A stretch of 63,304 nt of DNA from Novosphingobium sp. 9U (GTDB lineage Bacteria > Pseudomonadota > Alphaproteobacteria > Sphingomonadales > Sphingomonadaceae), in NCBI RefSeq assembly GCF_902506425.1, contig NZ_LR732493.1:1-63304 (forward strand). The letters run 5' to 3'. The first letter of the stretch is position 1, and every line of letters starts with the position of its first letter. The translations under genes and the position numbers were made by a program. Below are positions 44,311 to 54,647 of this stretch, in pieces. A model generated the notes under the pieces. The model ran no database searches, was not told the origin of the DNA, and was given only the letters and a program-made list of their open reading frames with translations.

Positions 44311-45647
44311 TTACCAAACGAACTAAAATAGTGGGTTATGGTAGAAGATCGGTTGAATCACGACCTTCAAGCCGCAGAAAGCTAAATTTCGGCCACTGGC
44401 CCGCTCGTGGCAGTTCAAACCCATAGCCCTTGATTGGTCCGAGTTTAGCTAAGGCGCCTACTCTCCTGCGTACCATTCTCGAACACCAGGTCCGCTCTGC
44501 TAGGTAGCTTGTTTCACATAAACGCCGTAGGCTCATCTTCAGCCATCGTGGACCCCTGTCGAACGGTGGTCAGGGCCGGAGTGGGGGCCACCACCGCGTG
44601 CTCCGGCCCGCTAGTAGGCGGACCAAGGATATAGGTTAGGCTCAGCCACTAACGCAGCGGTGGCGGGTGAATGTTAGCGACTGAGCCGTCCCAGAGACTG
44701 GGTATCGATGGCCTAATGTGGCATGGTTAAAAGCAAGTTAATTGCTCGGTCCTCGTTGATCGGACACGTGAACCTCGCCAAAGGGAATAAGGTCCGGATT
44801 TTGCGGCCTAGCAGTACGGCCTGGCATCGGTTCAATCGCCAGGTCACGCAGTTATTTGGTTTGAAGTGCGAGCTTCTCAAGACTGGACGGGCCGCACACG
44901 CGCGTCTGCGGATATGCGACCTGTCCGGCACGAAGGTCAGATGCTTTCTGGTGTGCTTGTGCTGATCGGATCGTCGTAGGCGTATTCTTGACTGCGGGCT
45001 CGATAGCAGCCGTGAACCGCGCTGCTACTTAGAGCGCTGCCTGGTCGATACTCCTACGAACGCTGACCATACTGCCTCTGCTCTGCGCATTGTTTGACTC
45101 TGAGGTCTCTACCATGCAAACAAGCGACGCTCAGCAGGCGTTGTTTTGATGGCAACATTGCTGCACTTGCCGTTGTCTCGCAGGTCCCGCTGCTCACCAA
45201 TCATTTCACTTCAAGTTCAAGTCAGGTTTCGCTTTCCGGACCCACAGCTAATGCCCATGTGTCGACGGCGCTCTGTTGGCACGAAGTTCTGAGCGCATGC
45301 GGGTGATGTTCGGCCCAGCCATGTGTCCGGCCTGTTATGCGTCGTGTCGTCGCCGCTGGCCACAATGCCCTTCGCGGACCGGATCTCTAGTCATTTGCTC
45401 GCTTGGAGGTGCGGAGGTGTCATAGGAGGTTCTGATCCGGCGGTCTCGACCGGCTTTCGTGAATAGCTCCTAGCCGTCCCCAGCCGCTGAGCTAGCCGGT
45501 CTGCCAGTCATTTTCATGCCGCGCTAGGCACTAGTTCACGATAAGCGTCGCCGCTGGTCACCAGCGCGGCCACTCAAGATCCTCCGAAAAGCACTTTCCT
45601 ACACAAACCGATCTGGTTACAACTAGGTGGGTTCAGGAGTGTAGTCG
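44311..45647. other. 1.3 kb without a recognisable gene
   Basis: Short frames on both strands without motifs or ribosome sites; no repeat or hairpin stands out. Confidence 0.4.
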
Positions 45648-45740
45648 ATGATGAGTTTGATCCCCGCGTACCTGGTAGCGCTCTCTGCGCTGATCACGAG
45701 CGTTTCGGCACTGGTGTGGTCAGTTCGGCGCAAGCCGTAA
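45648..45740 (+). CDS. Tiny single-pass membrane protein, 30 residues
   Basis: AGGAG lies about ten bases before the double ATG at 45648/45651. The protein (MSLIPAYLVALSALITSVSA, then LVWSVRRKP) is one hydrophobic helix with a basic end, giving a predicted N-out/C-in topology. This is a type of micro-protein common in sphingomonads. Function unknown. Confidence 0.5.
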   Translation: MMSLIPAYLVALSALITSVSALVWSVRRKP

Positions 45741-45853
45741 ACTGCATGCGAATGGGAGCATGGGCATTGACTCAGCCAGCGGGCTCGACGGCATTTGCAT
45801 CTCAGTGTTTTCTGGAGCTCAATGGCACGATTTTACCTACGATGCGTAGGTGC

Positions 45854-46408
45854 TCATCTCATGGCTTGCACGTCGGGAGGGTGCAGAACCATGTCTATAC
45901 CAGGCAGATCGCCACTCCGAGCTGGTCCAGGGCGTTTACTCCGGCCATTTGCTACAAAACCAAGTTTCTCGAGAACTCTTGCAGAGGCCACATTATCTTT
46001 GAAACATCCGGAGGTGATGCAAGCGAGCTGCAATGATTTAAAACCGTAATCTACTACCAAGCGAGCCGCTTCCGTGATTAACCCCCGACCCCAGTAATCT
46101 CTCGATAGCCAGTATCCGAGTTCCGCTACGTCTGATCCATTCCTGGGCATGAGGCTGACGGAGCCAATTAGCTTAGGAGAGCCTGATTCGTTGATTGCCC
46201 ACACCCACTCGTTCGGTACGATGTGATCCAGGAAGAAGTGTGCATCCACGAGCGTGTAAGGATAGGGAACATGCGAGAGGCACTTGGCAACCTGCCAGTC
46301 ATTGAGAATGTCTACAATTTCTCTAGTATCAAAGACTTGAGGGCGTCGGAGCACGACATTTTCAGACTGAATTGTCGGTCTGTGCTGTAATGAAGGGCCT
46401 GCGTACAT
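45854..46408 (-). CDS. GNAT-family N-acetyltransferase (RimJ/RimL type)
   Basis: The 184-residue protein has the GNAT fold: VVLRRPQVFDTREIVDILND, ELGYWLSRDYWGRGLITEAA (acetyl-CoA-binding loop) and NVASARVLEKLGFV at the end. This is the RimJ/RimL-like ribosomal-protein or antibiotic acetyltransferase subgroup. It probably acetylates a small molecule or protein N-terminus. It stands alone amid degraded DNA. An intact length suggests selection or recent arrival. Confidence 0.83.
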   Translation of the reverse strand: MYAGPSLQHRPTIQSENVVLRRPQVFDTREIVDILNDWQVAKCLSHVPYPYTLVDAHFFLDHIVPNEWVWAINESGSPKLIGSVSLMPRNGSDVAELGYWLSRDYWGRGLITEAARLVVDYGFKSLQLACITSGCFKDNVASARVLEKLGFVANGRSKRPGPARSGDLPGIDMVLHPPDVQAMR

Positions 46409-46785
46409 AATCAGTCACCTAGCACGCATTGACCATCAATGGAATGCTGTCGCTCACGCGGTGCTTCGCTTTACGATTCAAGATGATGCGTTCGACACTT
46501 TATCCTGTTCGCCTTCAAGAACTCCCAGGTGAACCATTGACTGGCTACATAGCCAGAAGCGCCCTTGGTCGGCTGGACCGAGTTCGCGATGATTGATTTG
46601 GCTAGGCGACCATGATTGCGCTTTCGTCATTGTCGGCGGTACAGCAGCGATCGCGCCTCAAGGCGCAGCGCCATGACTATCGCATTGGCGAGTTCGCGCA
46701 AATGAGGTGCGCTGATTGGCAACCACGCGAGGCTCGCTGCTTTGCGTCCATCACCTCGCCAAGCTCGCCGAACAGGGCTGCCGCT
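46409..46785. other. Intergenic stretch without a recognised gene
   Basis: Nothing can be supported here. Confidence 0.4.
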
Positions 46786-46864
46786 TTTGCAACCTAACGT
46801 AGGCTTCCTCATTGACGGCATGCTGATGCGTTTCGCTTGGAGCGCTACTGATCATCACGAGTGA
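46786..46864 (+). pseudogene. Degraded copy of the tiny membrane protein at 7190
   Basis: The DNA GGCATGCTGATGC and, 20 bases on, TGATCATCACGAGT is shared with 7221-7265. The frame reads QPNVGFLIDGMLMRFAW and then loses the hydrophobic helix before a stop. It is a decayed second copy. Confidence 0.42.
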
Positions 46865-46951
46865 ATGGTGAGAACGGCATGATTCGAGCGGGCGAGCCTT
46901 GCTAACGCTGATAGAAGGAGAGGGCCGGAACGCTGCCCGGCCCAATCTTCA

Positions 46952-47461
46952 TCATCCAACGGGCACAAGCTCTATGGCCGCCGTGCTCGTCGCGCCTTGA
47001 TTGTACCAAGCGTTGTTCTTTACTGCCTCGGCCTGCATCTTCCTGATCTCGCGTTCTGCACGCTGACCGGAGTTGGCGAATAGAACCCGCACGATGTATT
47101 GCTGCCCGTGTCCAAGTCGAGCAGGCAATGGGTGGAGAGTGGCTATTTTACTCACTGCGCGCATAGTCGCGCGATCAAGCCTTCGATCGCCAGACGTCTT
47201 GTAAAGCTGAACTGAGCTTGGCGCCCCGCTCTCACTACAGCCGAACTTCACCGCGACGATGCCGGTCGGCATGACTTCGGAGCGGCTGTCGACGGGATCT
47301 CGCATTTGACGACTAAGGTCTCTGAAAACGCGCTGAGACCAAGCTGCCAACGTTGGTGGGGCCGCGATGGCATCTACGGTGGCTTGCGCGTGGCCGGTGG
47401 CTGAGATTGGCGCAAAGACCAGCCCTGCCGCAGAAGCGGCAATCCCAAGATACTTTACCAT
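46952..47461 (-). CDS. Exported TonB C-terminal-domain protein
   Basis: The 169-residue protein has a signal peptide (MVKYLGIAASAAGLVFAPIS, cleavage after GHA-QA) and a TonB C-terminal domain (GIVAVKFGCSESGAPSSVQL, then YKTSGDRRLDRATMRAVSKI). It lacks the N-terminal membrane anchor and Pro-rich part of a true TonB, so it is a periplasmic stand-alone TonB-C protein of unknown role. Confidence 0.75.
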   Translation of the reverse strand: MVKYLGIAASAAGLVFAPISATGHAQATVDAIAAPPTLAAWSQRVFRDLSRQMRDPVDSRSEVMPTGIVAVKFGCSESGAPSSVQLYKTSGDRRLDRATMRAVSKIATLHPLPARLGHGQQYIVRVLFANSGQRAEREIRKMQAEAVKNNAWYNQGATSTAAIELVPVG

Positions 47462-48414
47462 GACTACCTTCTCCCCAGATTATCTAACTGCTCACATTCT
47501 GGTGCGACCGTTGATAACGCAGGATCTTTTATTATCTGTTGAGGCGACTCGACTCCGAAGTCGTCTTCTGCGCAGCAACTTCATACTCGTCTTGTCATGA
47601 GATATGGAGTCCTTAACAAGTAAACACCGCAAAAAGTGGAACTATCGGATTGAGTCCGATTTCAGAGAATCTTGGATCTCAATTTGACTGTCACTGCCCT
47701 TTTTCACGTCAAAGGCGTAACTTACAGGCATCCGCAGCAAGCTAGTGCCTGACCTTGGCCGCTTCTGTTCGCTGGGTAGAGGTAGGCGCAAGCGAGCGCG
47801 GCGGCGGCTTGTTCCTTATTATCGGCACGACGAAATCCTGTGAGATACTGCGCAATGGCTGGACGCTGCGGCGCAAGCCTTACTGGCGAGCGCATCGGTG
47901 CTGAATGCATCGCGTGGGTACGCGGAAAGTCAGCTGGCGATTGAGATCCTGCCGCTCTTGGAGCTTGGAGATCGAGGCAGGCGTTAGGAACGTTGTCTGT
48001 GACGAACTGCTTTTCGCGGGTTCGATTTGCGACCGGCTATCACGAACGGCACACGCTCGGCATCGGCATACATCCAGAGTACGGAACCTCCCGGGGTGCT
48101 TACGTTCGACCACCAAGAAGCCAACTCAGTATAGAGTGGCGTTCACTTTTCATCGGCTGAATGGGCCCATAGGCAAGGCGTCGGCTCGATGGATCAAGTG
48201 GTTGGCGTGGCATACTCCAACGCTCTGGCTTGCTAGTCCGAATAGGCGCTGAGGTCATATCAGATCTCCGCAATCAGGTGCCTGAACCGACTCAGGCCCT
48301 CTTTGTCATAATGCGCCTGGGCTCGATTGGTTCAAAGTAGGCCGCCGAGCGTGCTGATCTTCTTGACCGTATCGAAAACAAGGTCATTCTGGGGCAATTC
48401 AAGGGGATGCGTGC
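47462..48414. other. 0.95 kb without a recognisable gene
   Basis: Nothing with a family motif is found; overlapping frames on both strands are taken as chance. Confidence 0.4.
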
Positions 48415-48777
48415 ATGAGTGACTCGCGAGTTTGGAGCATCGATCGCGTGGCGGCGGCTGGGCTGCTGAATAGTCTTGGCATCGCTGGTACGCCGGAGGC
48501 TATCGAGGCTGCTGCGCGTCACTTTTCTAGTCATCGGTCTTGTGCTCAAGACTGGGCGGCCGAACGTGCCCGGTCGACTGCTATCGATGCGCTAGAAGCT
48601 GCGTCGGTGCAGCAATTTACGCGTAGAAGCAGTGATTGGGCCGAAGGCTTCCGTTGCGCCGAGGAAATCCTTATGGTCATGACCGCCAAGGAATTGGTTC
48701 CGGTCAACATGGCAGAGCCTCGTAGCACGGGTCAGGTGTTGCGCTCGATGGTCCGCGAGGCGCGGCGAGCGAACTAA
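48415..48777 (+). CDS. Hypothetical protein, 120 residues
   Basis: A helical soluble protein (SIDRVAAAGLLNSLGIAGTP, then EAIEAAARHFSSHRSCAQDW and TGQVLRSMVREARRAN). Composition and regular helix pattern suggest a real gene; no family is recognised. The ATG at 48415 has no strong ribosome site. Confidence 0.5.
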   Translation: MSDSRVWSIDRVAAAGLLNSLGIAGTPEAIEAAARHFSSHRSCAQDWAAERARSTAIDALEAASVQQFTRRSSDWAEGFRCAEEILMVMTAKELVPVNMAEPRSTGQVLRSMVREARRAN

Positions 48778-49232
48778 TCCACGCGAAGGCGCCTTCATCG
48801 CTATCCGGCGGCGGCGTTGGCCGATCCAAGCCACACCTACTCAGTCCTATCGTGGGTCGACCACGATCAGGAACGAGCAAGCCCCCCCCCCCCCGCAGAG
48901 ATCCGCACCATAGTCATCTCAGATCTCGGCCGGCTTCACCCGTGATCCGCTGGGGCTCGTGATGTGGGCCTCTTCATCGGGCGGAGCGGTAGGCGCTTAG
49001 CAAAAGCGAGATGGATGTCGGAGTTTAGCAGTCTGTTGCGCGTCACGGAGCATCACACGCACGTTCGTGGAAGGATGGCCGAGGGATCGCGAGCCTTAGC
49101 CGAACGCGCGGAATGGCTACCTTTTCTGAGCCGGCGAGGTTAACCGATCCTGCTGAGAGCCGGGTTGACTTACTGCCGCCGGCAGAGCGAGACTGCTCTT
49201 GAGAGCGACCCGAGTCGCCGTGGAGAAGAGGG
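48778..49232. other. Intergenic stretch with a run of 13 C
   Basis: An uninterrupted run of 13 C occurs at 48882-48894. No gene is recognised in this stretch. Confidence 0.45.
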
Positions 49233-49361
49233 ATGCATCACTGGATCAGCGCGGAGTACCGCAGCGATGAACCGTACTCCTCAGATTTGGCTGCACCTCT
49301 TGTGGCGGTACCGGCTTTGTTGATTTTCGTCGGTTTGTTCTGGTCCATCGGCCCCCTCTAA
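49233..49361 (+). CDS. Tiny membrane protein, 42 residues
   Basis: GGAGAAGAGGG lies directly before the ATG at 49233. The protein MHHWISAEYRSDEPYSSDLA has a soluble start, then a single hydrophobic helix (APLVAVPALLIFVGLFWSIG) at the end. Ribosome site and topology are good; family unknown. Confidence 0.5.
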   Translation: MHHWISAEYRSDEPYSSDLAAPLVAVPALLIFVGLFWSIGPL

Positions 49362-49489
49362 GAGGCATGGCAGCTCGGCTGGGTAAGTGTATCGTTCTCG
49401 TCACGACGCCCTCCATAAGCTTAATATCATTTGCGGACGTTCGCTGATACGCCGTGAGCGGTCATCGCGGCAGCGAGGGCATTCTTTGC

Positions 49490-49570
49490 TGCTAGCAGCT
49501 GCAGCACAAGCTGGTCGTCTACAGGGCGAAGTGGGACGATGAGCTGCGAGTGCTCGGGCCTGCGCGGTGA
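49490..49570 (+). pseudogene. Thermonuclease 3' fragment
   Basis: The frame QLQHKLVVYRAKWDDELRV corresponds to QLKHKQVVYKLKWDDGFRV at the end of the nuclease at 7662-8186. Only the last 25 codons survive. Confidence 0.55.
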
Positions 49571-50230
49571 GGCGCTGGGATTGACCGGCAACCGCCTGAA
49601 CTTGTGCTTAGAACAAATTTATAGACCAGAACGAAATGATCAGGACCAGCAATGCTGGCATTGCCAGACAAGCCGCCCTCAAATTGGAAAAGTTGGTATC
49701 ATCGCAAGCACATCGGGCGTTCAACCAATCTCGCATCCTAACTCTCCACTCAAGGCGATTTACCGCTCTACCGGGCAAAGTGCAGGCTTCTGGCGGGCCT
49801 TGTGAAGATCAACGATCCAATCGGCTTGCTGGCCCGTGGAACTGTCGAGGTTGCCGAGCGGCTGTGTGACACTCTTGTTCATCAATAAGCGTTCCGTCAC
49901 GCACCAAGCCCATCTGCCGGTGAAGAGCTCGACGTGGCGCTGCTGGTCAGGCGCAATGGTGCGGGCACACGGGCGGCGGCGGGGTGAATGTCGCGGCTAG
50001 CTGGCGATCTGTCGTGCGCCATCGTGGCGTGCTGGATGGGCGTTGCGGTGGGCATGATTTGGGCGAACGGATCGTTGCTAGCTTCGCGCTCAGCTTCGCG
50101 GCATCAAGGCCAAGCACTATCGAGGCATCGCAAACCTTGAAGACCGATGTAAGGTTCGCGCGGCCCAGTACAATCGATCAGTCAGCCGCACCTGTGCCAC
50201 CTAGGTCGACTTGCCGCCGTGCATGTCTAA
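49571..50230. other. 0.66 kb without a recognisable gene
   Basis: Nothing can be supported here. Confidence 0.4.
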
Positions 50231-50539
50231 CTACCTTTCTTCCTCATCGATGTGCAGCAGCTCATTGATGTCGCTGACTTTTCGTTCGCCTTGAAGAATC
50301 TCCTCCAAACGACGCCCGACTTCCTGCCGGTAGACTGAGCGGTTTACTCTTTTTGGGCAGTTTAAAGTGATATTGTGCGCGACCATGTCCCTGATCCGGG
50401 AGATGGCCGCATCGTCGATCACGCCGGCCGATTACAACTCTTTGCAGAGCTGCACAAAGCCCGCAGCGGTTGCCTGTGCCCTTAAGCCGATATTTATAAG
50501 ATCAAAGTTCAGCTTCCTGTTGCTGTCTGCAATCGTCAT
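50231..50539 (-). pseudogene. Small helical gene split by an in-frame TAA
   Basis: From an ATG at 50539 the frame reads MTIADSNRKLNFDLINIGLR to FVQLCKEL, meets TAA at 50432-50434, and continues in the same frame as SAGVIDDAAISRIRDMVAHN and VYRQEVGRRLEEILQGERKV to a stop at 50231. A GTG right after the stop would allow a second protein (63 residues). The continuous frame suggests one gene of about 102 codons broken by a nonsense change (a Tyr codon would restore it). Family unknown. Confidence 0.42.
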
Positions 50540-52367
50540 CTTATGCTCTCTCGATCTTGTATGCCGCACGGCTGCGTGCCGGTAAGCGTCCTCTACATTT
50601 GCGATTGCACACCGGCCTTCGTCGGCGCTCAACACAACGTGCAAAGATTTACTCCACGACCATCACCATTGTGAGAGCGCGCGTGAGATGCGCAAGCGGC
50701 ACAGGTACGCTGGTCAATACATCCTCTCACTCCGCACCCGCTGCTGACCCTGCTCCTCAACCCACCGCCGCCCGTTCAGCCTCCATGCGCGTTGTAGGAG
50801 CGCCAAAGGCAGCAAGCAGCACCGGTGTGAGGGTGCGAACGCATTAGTGAAGTCCCGCGCCAGCGGCTTCTGCACACAGCCTAGCTTGCGCCACTTCTCG
50901 CCCGACCACTGCTCGAGCAGGACTTCGTGCCAGTCGTTCGTACGCACTCCCTAGCCGGCCATATAGACCCAACCGCAGGCCAAGCTGATCACGCGATCTA
51001 GTCCGCTCCGCTGATGCCAACCAACATTGGGGACGGACACGGCGCTGATGAGCGTGGGTGCGTGCCTGACGCATTGCCGTCCGCGGCGTCACGGCCGGCG
51101 CCTAGTTCAGACAACGACACGGATGGCGAGGGCTTCCCGTGCCTGGGCAAGAGCTGCAAAAAAAAGGAAAGCTTCGCGGGGATGTGCGCATCTCGGTAAC
51201 CAGACTGCCGACAAGTAGCTCCCGACGGGCATGCCGGCTGACCGATTATCTGAATATTTCGCTAGAGTGCGACGACCGTGTCCCAAGCTCCAGGCCGCCA
51301 AAAAGAAAGGGCCGACCCAGAAACCAGCCCTATTCTAAGTTGGGAGAGGATGCCTGAAAAGCGCGCCCCCTTTGCTGACTTACGAGTCATGCTGCAAGTA
51401 CGAATATGATGAGGAATGCTAGATTTTTGCAACTGGTCGCATGATTGATGCCGTCTTAAGCGCTGAAACAGGCGCCGAGCTCGACGGTCAGCTCGGATCC
51501 TCCGGCGCGGCTCAAGTGGGCACGCGATGTTGCCCTTAGGCCGCGCGCTCGAAGCTTTGCGCGATCGCTAGCGCGTCAACAACGGCACCGAGCTTTGCCA
51601 CGAGGCAGCGCCTGGGCTTTTCAGCCATCGTCTGTTCTTCGTGTAGTTGGTGGCGGCAAGATGAGGGGATGTTTGTTGTACGGTGCGCAGCGCCCTGCCC
51701 TCACCCACCGTCACCAACACGGCGGCCTCGGAAGCAGCGTGCGCGCCCGAACCGCTTCGGACAGAGGGGGTGAAACGGGACGCCTGCAACGCCCGTGATG
51801 ATCTCGCGTCCCAATCAGGTATCTACCCCGCAGAGTGCCCTCATCAGAAACGCCGCGTGCCAAGGGCGATCGAAATTGAAACTTGGGGCCGGCGCTGGCC
51901 TCGCTGAAGTCGTTTCTTTGATGGGGCCTGATCCCGTCAAGCTCTCGCAGGACAGTGCGAGCATCGCAGCCGGCGCAGCATTGAACGGGGATCCCGCGCT
52001 CGTCAGCAGCAAGAACAGCTTCGGGAGTTGAGCCTGGCGCACCGGCAGCGGCACAGGACCATGTACCCGCCCACTTACCGCCGAGCGCACGTTCGTACTT
52101 GATGAGGTGCTGGATCGGGCATGTACGGTAATCGACATCGATCTATTATCTTGCCGCTCCCGTTACCGGCTTTCTCCTTCAATCCTATCCAAATGCCGGT
52201 GCTCACCGTTGCTCTGCCATGATTGCCAAATGATCAAACTCGCAATCTTCATCGCTGCTGCCCGGCGACAGAAGAAAGAGGCTCGCGTGTAACTTGGCCT
52301 ATGAGCAAGACCAAGCTGGACACTGCTACACAGCGCGACATGCTCTCTTTCGTGTGTTCGCGTAAGA
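50540..52367. other. 1.8 kb without a recognisable gene
   Basis: A reverse frame at 50714-50947 (MRTNDWHEVLLEQWSGEKWR) has some protein texture but no family or ribosome site. Everything else looks degraded. Confidence 0.35.
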
Positions 52368-53597
52368 TCAACTAAACTTCCCCATCAGCCTTCCTGCTGC
52401 ACCTTGCTCAGCAGCAAGATTACGATTGTACTCCAGCGCCATGCGAGGCGATCTCAAGCGCAACGCGTCCATGATGCCGGCAACGCCTTCTCCGCTGGCG
52501 AACAAATCTTGGTTGAGCCCGACGCGCGTCGAATGAGCGCTGATCCCTCGAAGCAGTTGGGTAAGATCATCCGCCGTCAAGTCCGGCAGCGCCCCGCGCG
52601 CGAACGCCTCCTGGATCATCTTCCGATAAAGCGGTCCGATCGAACCGGGATGCAATGCGCGCTCGCCCACGTCGCACTCCACCCACGCAGATATGGCCGG
52701 CTCGATTATCGTCTTGCGTCTATTCTGCGGCGCGAGCCCCGAGACGCTTTGCGTCGGCAAACTTGTGGCGGCCCCTCGCGCCTTGAAGCGCCGCACTTTG
52801 ACCCGGCGGAATATGGGTCCACTTTCGATCTGGGCGGCCACAAGCCACGCGCCGATCGCGCGCACCGAGCGCGGTGACAAAAACGCCGTGGCGCCCTCCC
52901 CTTCCAGGTCACCTTTGCTGCGCGAGACTCTCAACAGTCGCACCTCGGGGTCGATTGCCTCTACGATGTCCTCGACTGCGACGGCGACCAGCTCCGATGC
53001 CCTCAACCCAGTGTCGTAAGCCACGGACAGGAGCGCGCAATTGCGCAAACCCGGGAGGTCCTCGCCACAGCTCTTAAGCAGAGCACGAAGGTTGAGCCCA
53101 CGAGCCATATCGCGGCTGACGTCGTTCACAGCGCCCTTGAAGCGCAACGGCCGCGCCTGCGCCTGCGCCGTGCCCTGCGAGTGCCGGACCGCCGCTAAGC
53201 GATGTTTCACCAAAGAAGCTGTGGTTGGGTCAGGCACGTCGAGCAAACGATGGAGCTTTGCAATTGACGCCTTATAGCGGCCGAGCGACGCGGGCTTGCC
53301 GCCCTGCTCGGCCCGCGCATCAAGGTAATCGGCGACGGTCACAGGCGACGCCGGGAGTGCGGTCCGATTATTGTCCCTACACCACTGGTCAAAGGCTTCG
53401 AGGTCGCACCTAAGGGCTCGAAGGCTGTGCGGCGAAGCGCCGGCTTGGAAGGCCGCGATTAGCTGCGGATCGAGGGTGATGCGCGTGCCCGCGTTCACCT
53501 TGGCGATTGCCCACAAAAGCTCTTCCACCCCGCAGACCTTCGGAACGTCATCACCGCAGGTGGCAAGCGGCCGGCCAGTCGAGTTTATCGTCTCCAT
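52368..53597 (-). CDS. Tyrosine-type site-specific recombinase
   Basis: The 409-residue protein has an N-terminal SAM-like core-binding domain (about residues 60-150: SLRALRCDLEAFDQWCRDNN) and a C-terminal catalytic domain. Catalytic residues are visible in order: Arg in DTGLRASELV, Lys in SRSKGDLEGEG, His-x-x-Arg in SAHSTRVGLNQDL, and the Tyr nucleophile in LEYNRNLAAEQG. It is a plasmid-type integrase or dimer resolvase, close to parB. Start 53597 is chosen by family length; a start at 53636 is possible. Confidence 0.84.
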   Translation of the reverse strand: METINSTGRPLATCGDDVPKVCGVEELLWAIAKVNAGTRITLDPQLIAAFQAGASPHSLRALRCDLEAFDQWCRDNNRTALPASPVTVADYLDARAEQGGKPASLGRYKASIAKLHRLLDVPDPTTASLVKHRLAAVRHSQGTAQAQARPLRFKGAVNDVSRDMARGLNLRALLKSCGEDLPGLRNCALLSVAYDTGLRASELVAVAVEDIVEAIDPEVRLLRVSRSKGDLEGEGATAFLSPRSVRAIGAWLVAAQIESGPIFRRVKVRRFKARGAATSLPTQSVSGLAPQNRRKTIIEPAISAWVECDVGERALHPGSIGPLYRKMIQEAFARGALPDLTADDLTQLLRGISAHSTRVGLNQDLFASGEGVAGIMDALRLRSPRMALEYNRNLAAEQGAAGRLMGKFS

Positions 53598-54647
53598 GAT
53601 TTCCGCCCACCTGCACCCGCAAGTGCCCTTCGTCAACTGCTATACGTGATATCTGCAATTATCACATGTGAGGTTCTGGGAACGTGCGTCGCTCTGGACT
53701 GCAGTACTGTCCTCAGATCATCATCGAAGCGTTATGCACGTGTTGCATTACTCTTCAACATCAAATGCACGAATAGCCGGGAGTTCTGTTGCCCAAGTTG
53801 GGAGCGGGTGCGACAGGGAGTGGTTTCGCGGCTGCGTTGCAAGGACAAGGCGCCGAGCTCGACAGACTTGATATTTTTGTGCGCGCCTGCGGGGTTAAAG
53901 TACTCGCCGGTCGTCCTCGGGCGCGTTTCGGCCAGTTCTTCTGCCTTGGTTCCATGATCGGCAAAGCGCCCGGCTCTCCCCGCTCGCTCGAGATCTTGGC
54001 GGACGTGCGAAAGCCGGCCTTTTTAATCCTCCGAGGTGCGCCTTGCGAAAACTTCCCCATATGATGAGGCTCACACCCCCCTGCCCTGCCCCCTGCCTGA
54101 CAGCCTTCAGCGACGGGTCATCAAGCGGTATTTTCAGCAGCTATTGCGAACTGCAAGGCTTGGTCTGGAGCGCTTAGACATGTCGAAGAGCACCGCGTAC
54201 GAGCTGTCGCCGCTCTTAGGAACGCGGACCGGCCAAGTCCGCTTGGCCGGCTCCAGGCCTTCATCATGCACGGCCCCATTATCAGCCGGCGGGTCGCAGC
54301 ACGCGCATTCGGTTTGACGCCCTCTGAGCGCGGGCAAACAGGCAGGTCGCGCGGCGGGACTGGGTTTGTTGGCTGAATCAACCGGTCGACGGTCTCAGCG
54401 CTCCTCTATCACCATCAACTTCGCACATGCATTCGGGTTTCCACCCTTTACGCCACCCCTACAAGCCTTCCGACGGTCGAGGAGAGCATGGAGCCTTCCA
54501 TGGCTTGGTTCGACAGGAAGATGGCAGACGTCGCCGCTATGCTCGCCAGCCTGGACCGCAGTGCATCGTGCGATGCGAGTTTCAACAACCCCGATGAGCG
54601 ATGAGGCCATATATCGATGGCGTCATAGCCCCGCCCTAACGCCGCCT
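53598..54647. other. 1.05 kb between recombinase and parB
   Basis: No gene can be supported. Short frames near 54180-54360 show no family motif. A recombination site for the tyrosine recombinase could lie here, but no clear inverted repeat stands out. Confidence 0.4.

Noticed and set aside
47722..48252. Overlapping frames of 78-115 codons
   Set aside because: No motif, no ribosome site, opposite strands compete; cannot be supported.
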